NCBI GenBank assembly: GCA_958496175.1 | Contig: OY292276.1 | Span: 34,120,449 to 34,184,448, forward strand | Direction: 5' to 3' | Length of the DNA: 64,000 nt | DNA from: Sisyra terminalis | Lineage: Eukaryota > Arthropoda > Insecta > Neuroptera > Sisyridae | Part shown: piece by piece, positions 56,606-64,000 of the stretch | Position numbering within the stretch: position 1 is the first letter of the stretch | How the letters are laid out: every line of letters starts with the position of its first letter | The notes under the pieces: model-generated | The model's input: only the letters and a program-made list of their open reading frames with translations | Told to the model about the DNA's origin: nothing | Databases searched by the model: none | Program-made: the position numbers and the translations under genes

Positions 56606-59600
56606 AATTATTGAAACCATTGATTTAATGTAATTTCAACCTATTAATTTACTTAATTAATAATCAAATCGTTGGTTAGTTGGTTTGATTCGTTTAGTTT
56701 ATATGAACAGTGACATCTAGTGGTAATCAAAAAAGCTAACTAAAGTAATGTGAAAATGTAAATGGTTTGTATTTATAATATCTAATCAACCGTCCTATAG
56801 TGATTTCATCATTATTTTGATAAATGAAAACGTTAATCATGTTAATCGTTTTAAATTTCAACACTTAATTAGCCATTGATAAGTAAACAATTACTTCAAG
56901 TACACACTTTATATTTGGAAAAATCATAATAAAGACTAATTTAAGATAATTCAATTAATTACCCTCTTAAAGATCAATTTTTTAAACTGGTTTTCTATTT
57001 AGATTTCAATGGCAATTATTTTGTTTTTAAAGCCAAAACTGTCGACAAAATTTTTCACTTCCAATTAGTTAAGCGACAAATGGTTTACGTAATTACAAAG
57101 TTGTATAAATAGAAAGATGCTAGACAACAATTAATAGTTTATAAATGAATAGGTACCATTACATTTGCGTAACGATATTTCTCTAGACGTGCAAGTGCAT
57201 GTGATCATCATATGCTATGTAGTAAATTCTTATTAATTGATTTGTAGCAGCAACTTCAAAATCGGTCAAATTCAAAAAGTTTTACGGATTTTGTATGGAA
57301 AAGAAAGTAAATGATTCATACTATTCTAGCCAAATTTTCAATATCAAGATTGATATTTAAGTTTTGGAATTAATATTCTTCTAATATATTTTATGAAAAG
57401 TTAATAATGTAATATATAAATATTTTAGGATCGCGGTAGTCGGTTAATTAGTGAAGTGCAACTATTCCACTCAAAGTCGAGTTTATTAAGTATCGGCACT
57501 TAAGGTATAAACAGTACTTGAAGAATATTATCATAAGTACTATTCTTATGAAGTGACATTTTTAATATATTTGATAAATCAAAAAACCTAGTCTTTATTC
57601 AAATGTTATTAAATTAACCTAAAAGTTATATTTTCAATAAAATAAAAATAAAATATTGGATTTTTAGTTTTTCTTCTATATGAGTTTTTTGAGGTTCAAA
57701 GTTGAGTTTTTACTAAAATAATCATATTCATTTTTTTACATATAAAATATTGTTTTAGGATAATGTTGATTTTCTTATGCCATCAGAAGGGTTTATAATT
57801 TATTCATAAAAAATATCAAAAATCGTAGAAAATTAATAAAAATAATAAATAACGGTACCTTATCAGTTCTAGTACACGAAAAAAAAATATGGAAAAAATT
57901 ACAATCATACATCGTATCAGTATCAGTCTCTGATATCACAATGATCTTAAATGGATAGCACCCAAAGCCTCGAGATATTATCTCGGGATTTTGTCTCAAG
58001 TGTACACTTACCTTAAGATTAAGTTAATAAAACTATACTCCTAAAAAACTATCCACCCTCGTAATTCTATTACGGTTTTACATTGTAATTGATACTATTT
58101 TTTTCCCGAATATCCCGAAAACAATCCTCAATTTTGTTTTTAATTTAATTAAAAATTGTGCGGCTTACTATTAATTCAAATTTATTGATTTCATGAAAAA
58201 TACGCCTCATCAAAATTTTCATTTAATTTTGAAGTCCTTTTAAAATATTTTTGAATCTTTTGTATTTGTTATTCAAAATATATGGAATTCCTAATATTAC
58301 GGTAACCAATCGAAATAAAAAAAGTTAACTTGATCTGAACTTAATTTCAAACATCAATGAGTCCATTATAATCATACAAATTGGATGAAATTATTATAAA
58401 AAATGGTCTTATACTTTTGACAGTAAAAGTTGGTAAATAACAAATTAAATTATTAAAATATATCGTATTTTCTTGTCAACAACTATTGGCTATTCTTATA
58501 TAATAAGGTTTTATCATTTATAAACACTTACATTCACTTGATTTTTAAATTGTTCTACCACTTTATAGATGGAAAATTAATAAATTTCCTACATATGTAA
58601 TTTACAAAAATAAAATTTGTTAATTAATGTGACCAATATTTATATTCCAAATCTTTAAGTTTTTGAATTATTCAAAGACGAAAATATGATATTTTTAAAA
58701 TATATAAATGTAATACACACATACAGCAACGTTCAATGTGAGTGCATGACTTAACATTGAAACTTTAATAAATAACCCTGACCCACTACACTAGTTTAAG
58801 GAAGCTTCAGAAGCTGTATTTATCTTAAACGTAAATAGAAAATTTCAAAGTACATTCTCTTCAAGTAAAGAGTCATAGATTTTTTATAGATGTGTAAAAT
58901 AACAGTTGTATTTCTTAGCATTTGGAGACACTAAAAATATAATTGAACACCTTCCCAATGTACCTGTTCTTAGAAATAGTTCTTTTATCTATTGTTACTA
59001 ACCTATATAAATTTATTTTTATATCCCAAAAAGATAATATAATGTACCTATATTTGGTATATAAGTACCTAAAAATTATAAAACACTTAAGTATCTGTGG
59101 TTTAAAACGTGATTGCATTTTTAAATTGAGAGTTCCAATACGATTGTTTTTTTTTTTACTTTCGTGAATTTTATTTTTGTTCTGTTGAAAAATGTTTTTA
59201 CCTCTAATTTATTCAACCGAATAAGCCTTGAGCGATGTTGTTAATTTTACAAGAGTTTTGAGAAGTAATTGCATTCTGGCCAAATCATTCAACTTACCGT
59301 GAAAATTTTATGAAAGATATCTATTTAAAGTTTATCTTCTATTTTGTCACATATGTTATTAAGAGAAATTACACTGCAGAGTTTACGAAATTAAATTTCA
59401 AAGAATAGGATCAAAATAAATTTTTCAATTATACAGGTATACCAGCTTTTTCATTGATATTTAATTAATCGTTGGCAACATATATCAATTTTCTCGTTTC
59501 AAGGCATTAACAGAAAATCTAGTGATTTTAGTTTGATAATTATGATTAATATATTTCAAATTATATTGCCATTAAATTTTGTTTTATCATCTCAGTTCTT

Positions 59601-61404
59601 AAAAATTTCAGAAGAGATAATATTTTATTAATTAATTGCACAATTATAATTGCTAATTTATATTGAAGTTGTTAATAACTTGAAACTTAATTCGAGCAAT
59701 AATTTGTTAAACTTTTATCATTAATAATGTTATAATAATTTCAAATTTTATCATTTATAATTTCCTTTGAGCAAAATTTTATTGGAGTCTTAAACTTTCC
59801 AATAAAATTAAAATATTTTAAACTCAGTTTTTTAATATTTTAATTCTTTTAACATAACTGTATGTTTAGATTATAAAATTATTGAAATTTTTAACAATTA
59901 AATAAATGGTAAACCTATTTGTCGTTGTTATTTGACTTCGCTTTATAACTGCCAAAGTTTAAGCGGCTATAGACATAATAAAAAACGTGGATAGAGAAAT
60001 GTTGAACATTGACTCAATACGAAAATCGAACTCCACAGGGTTGACCAACTAACTTATAGATTTACATATTGTTTTGTCATTATTAAACACTTGAAGTATA
60101 GATAGTATAGACTACAGATAGAAGTATAGACAAGGAGTTCAAACAATATAGGCTTTTTCACAATATTCATGCACAAAATAACAGACGCAAATCATAGTTT
60201 TCTTTTCAGTTACAAACAGCACAAGTAATCAAAACCAACCTTAGGTCATTAAGGTTTTAAGAAGATATTCCAATATTGTAATGCATAAAGAGAAATGTGT
60301 CACGATATAGAGCTGTCATTAGTGTGTTTGCAGTACTAACTTAAATCGAAACTTATGTAAGGTAACTACAGGTAACATAAGTTAGTACTCCAAGTAGTCT
60401 TGTAGCAGCGCCATATCTTGACACATTTCCCTTCGGGCAGAGGATTGATATTTTCAGTTTTTAACAACAACACTTCCCGCGTAATGTTTTAAATGTATAC
60501 TTTATGAATTGTAGCGCGCTCTACCGGTACTGGAACTCAAAGTGATGCCACTTTTTAACACTACATTCGTATTCCTTGTACCTATCTATACTCCGTGATT
60601 AAATAATAAGTTGGAGCAATCTGTTTTTGAGAAATTGTTGAAAAATTTCATCAAAGAAAAATAAAGTTAGCAACAATGCAAATAACTGAAAAGTATTGTC
60701 TTCTTAGGGGGAATCTAGATACAATGATTAAGACAAAGATTATTCAAAACAAATAATGATTGGTTTTAAGATTTCTTTTTCACATTTTTCCAAAGATATT
60801 TTAATACGCAGTTGGTGCTAAAGATTTATGCCTTGTTTGTTATTGAGACTTTAAAATAAGAATAGAAACAATTTTTTATAGTATTTTTCACATCAACACA
60901 TTTTCCATACTTAAATGAATTTATTAATTACCAAATCATTTGCTCAGTAAGAAATCAATAACAATTACTTGGTTAATCATTATTTTTCAATTATAAGAAT
61001 TAAATCTAAAGCAGTACTTAAATTATAATTGGTTTGCCGATTATAATCAAACAAGGTCAATTTCAAAAGGCTTCAAGATCTTTATAACGCATTTCAAATA
61101 AGTACTTTCTCCATATTAATTAATTCAACAGCATCACTTTTGATTCTTTCTGTATTAGTTTTTATCTGCGGTAGTTAACAAAATTAAATTTTATAAATAT
61201 TTTTATTCATTCCTTTTTACAAATATTTAAGTGAGATAAATTTCGCTTAAAATAAAGATAAAATAAAAATCTTATACGATTGTTAAAAATTACAATTGAT
61301 AATCTATACCATTCAAAATTGTTAGTCTTCTAATGTTCATTGCCGATCGTTTTTAAATGTTTACACAAAGTTGTATAAAACAATACGTTAAATGTTACAT
61401 TAAC
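56606..61404. other. intergenic A+T-rich stretch
   Basis: No gene recognised. A short hairpin with arms CTTATGT(A/T)A.GGTAAC is at about 60350-60382, flanked by AGTACTAACTT and its inverse. Two mutually antisense frames at 58915-59167 are a chance pair. Confidence 0.5.
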
Positions 61405-61650
61405 ATTAATGCTAATTTTTTATCACATAAAATTGTCATTTTTAGATGTGTAGTGATTTTCCTCAAAACTTGGATGAAAAATGTATATATTGAACTTAAG
61501 TTCCAATAGATACAGCGACGAATGCTGCGGGTTGCTAAAAAAGGTTTTTAATGTTTTACGAACATGTTTTTTATTAAAATTCAATTTATTTATTTACAGC
61601 AATTACGATATAGACTAGCAGGACAATGTCTGTCGGATTTAACTGGTGCT
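61405..61650 (-). mobile_element. Helitron-like terminal repeat, copy 2
   Basis: Minus strand: CCAGTTAAATCCGACAGACA then TTGTCCTGCTAGTCTATAT, TAGCAACCCGCAGCATTCG and ATTTTTCATCCAAGTTTTGA. Homologous along its length to 48240-48491. Truncated or too diverged beyond about 61405. Confidence 0.6.
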
Positions 61651-64000
61651 TAATAAAACTTTATTTTCAAATTGAGAATTTGTTTTAGAAAGTTAATTAA
61701 TGAATTTTCCAAATTCAGTGACTCTAAATTATATAAAAGTTCTTAACGGAGCATTGGTATTTTAACGAATGATTTTAAAATCTTTCGAAATTAAAGACTA
61801 CTTGAATCTTTTTAAATATAACAATAAATTGTATTCTTTTATAATTGCACGATTTTATTGTTGCTTAATTGGTTATAACTCTTTATTAATAAATAGCGAC
61901 GCTGCCAATTTAAATAATAACATCTAATTCACATGGAACCAAATGCAAGCTCGTCCTAATAAATTAAATGTGGCCGATTATATTTGTAATAAGACCAACT
62001 TTATAGCTATAATTTTAAAAGTTCAAGTTGATAACTATTCTTAGGTCATCAGGGTCTCAAAAACCATTCCCTCATTTTTTTTATAATTACGGCAATATTA
62101 TATGTTAGAAATTTTTTTTTTTTTTGATTCCCTCAACTATTAAAATTAGAAGTATTTTAAAAAAAAAAACGTTAAATAAATTCCAAACAATAAAATTGAT
62201 TCTTCATTTAACAACAGCTTTAATGTTCCAAACTTAGTGTATTCTTCACAATATTATTAGATTTTTCAAACCTTTCTAAGCTTTTGCTTACTTTATTACC
62301 TTTTATAATAAGATTAAAAAAAAAGTTTTAATTTACGGAGATAATTAACAAAATACTTAGCAATTAACTAATTAATATTTTATTATCAGTCGTACTGACA
62401 ATTTCAATTAGCTATTATTGTTCACAACTGATAAAGTAAAATTGCTTGGGGATCCAAAACACAAAATAGAATACCTCATTTTTAATGAGGTGGATAAAAA
62501 TGGTATTGCTTTAAAATTGAATAATATTCGTATTATTCCACACATACCTAGCTTATGTAAATTATAATTCAAAAATAGAATATAATGATTTTAAATAGTA
62601 AATAGCGGTCCGGTTATAATTAAATTTTTGATTTTTTTAAATCCATGAAAAATACTTAATATATGTAATACAAGATGACGAAGATTCATATTTACGTTTT
62701 TTTTTTATCTATTGATTAATGAAATGCCACGATAACTTTTCATTCTTATTTCCTAGTAAACAAATAGTAATATTTAATTATTTCAAAATGCAATTATTTC
62801 TTTAATTATAATGGCAAAATGTCATCTTCATTGTTAGATATTATTTACTTCATAAAAAATATTTAGTGTACCGTGAAGGCTACAATCAAAAATCCCCGCC
62901 AATTTGCAAAAAGGAAATGACGTCAGTTTGCAATTGTTATTATAATAGCCAATTTAAATTATAATAATTATATTTTTCAATCGAACACTTGAAAATTAAA
63001 CGACAACACAGCCTCACTGATTCCCATCATAATTTATATAATAAGATGAATCGTACATATATCTATTATTTCCTTTCAATCAAGATATAAAATTTAATGT
63101 TGAAGTGCTTATGGAAACAACGACAGATTTATAATTACGTAAAAATGCTACCACTATAGTTTATCGATTAAACTTTCTCCAAACAGTTCACTTCACACTC
63201 TTTTAACATTTTTAGCAAATTGATAAATTCAATTGAAGTGGAAAACCGCAACAAATCGTGTCATTTTCATATTTCACGCAGATGAAACGTGTTCAATGAA
63301 AATATATATATAAAACTTTCGATTTGCCTTATTGATTTGCAATACAGTTATAAAAGAATCAAATTCTATTTCCTTGTAACTGCTTCAATTACACGTATAC
63401 ATACATATAACAATAAATTGTTACTGCCTTAAAAATATAAACTTTATTAAACTCTTGTCAAGCTTTGTTTATATTTGAAAAACCACATCTCAAATACATT
63501 TCATGTTAGCAATATAGTTAAAACAATATTTATTGTTAAAACTATATCTCCCTTATTTTACTCCCAAATTAATTAAAATTTTATAATGTAATTAAAAAAA
63601 AGTAACATTGAAATTTTTAATTTATTAATTATTATGAGACTATAAATACACAATTGATTTATTAGTGACTAATTGAAATTGCAATTTATGGAAAGCATAC
63701 GTTTAAATTATATACATTGAACATATTTCAAGCAATTTTAATTACACCATAATTTACATGGAAAAATGCATATATCTATAGTTTTTTCTTTAATTAATTA
63801 CAAAGTTTTTACTCCTTAAACCTCGCGTATTTTAGCATTCTGCATTATTTAATTAATAATTGGTTCTTACATAAGAATATATTTATATGCTAAACATGAA
63901 AAATGATATACTTCGACAATTTAATATCTTTAAAATTCATAGAAGAATAAAAACTATTTTTACTTCAGTGTTTATATCTTTTACTTGATTGAGTACTTTA
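61651..64000. other. A+T-rich stretch to window end
   Basis: No gene, terminal repeats or RNA gene recognised; several poly-A/poly-T runs (for example near 62110-62125 and 62160-62169). Confidence 0.5.

Noticed and set aside
1..64000. Bacterial, viral or CRISPR-type systems
   Set aside because: No ribosome binding sites with long genes, no spaced direct-repeat arrays and no viral gene cluster. All protein similarity is to insect genes or transposons.

Overview
The window is strongly A+T-rich eukaryotic DNA from an arthropod nuclear genome, almost certainly an insect. Evidence: spliced genes with GT/AG introns, a first exon that closely resembles insect conventional protein kinase C, a multi-exon SLC17-type transporter, and many decayed transposons of kinds common in insects (Helitron, Penelope-like, hAT, pogo/Tc1, tRNA-derived SINE). 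There are no bacterial-type operons. I cannot name the order from the sequence alone.

Only two host genes are securely seen, both on the minus strand. (1) 17066-17250 is the first coding exon of a conventional PKC: pseudosubstrate plus the start of the C1A zinc finger, ending at a clean GT donor. I found no later exon between it and base 1, so intron 1 probably runs out of the window. A CpG-rich block at about 17,600-17,820 is the likely promoter or 5' leader. (2) 30728-35335 holds eight exons of an MFS anion transporter (SLC17; sialin / inorganic phosphate cotransporter type). Phases are consistent throughout and it ends in a stop. Only the short N-terminal exon is uncertain; one candidate is at 36213-36237.

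The rest is intergenic or intronic and holds transposon debris. From left to right: SINE copies (826-978 minus, 8530-8690 plus); a Penelope-like element remnant (1975-2930, minus); a possible orphan core promoter (about 5655-5690); a hAT MITE with a perfect 8-bp target duplication (13887-14110); a nest of elements (18510-20834) in which one TIR repeat was invaded by a hAT element, a pogo-like MITE and a LINE 3' end; a large palindrome (26672-27020); a Helitron-derived zone with three helicase fragments (42217-45080); further copies of the nested TIR repeat (21166, 45504, 51796); MITEs at 47804, 56072 and 56363; and two copies of a Helitron-like terminus (48240-48491, 61405-61650).

The most unusual items are the nested block, whose empty sites can be read in its sister copies in the same window; the TIR repeat family itself; the Helitron patchwork with one inverted fragment; and the palindrome built from two head-to-head repeat ends. 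All calls come from reading by eye. No alignment, profile search or transcript evidence was used.
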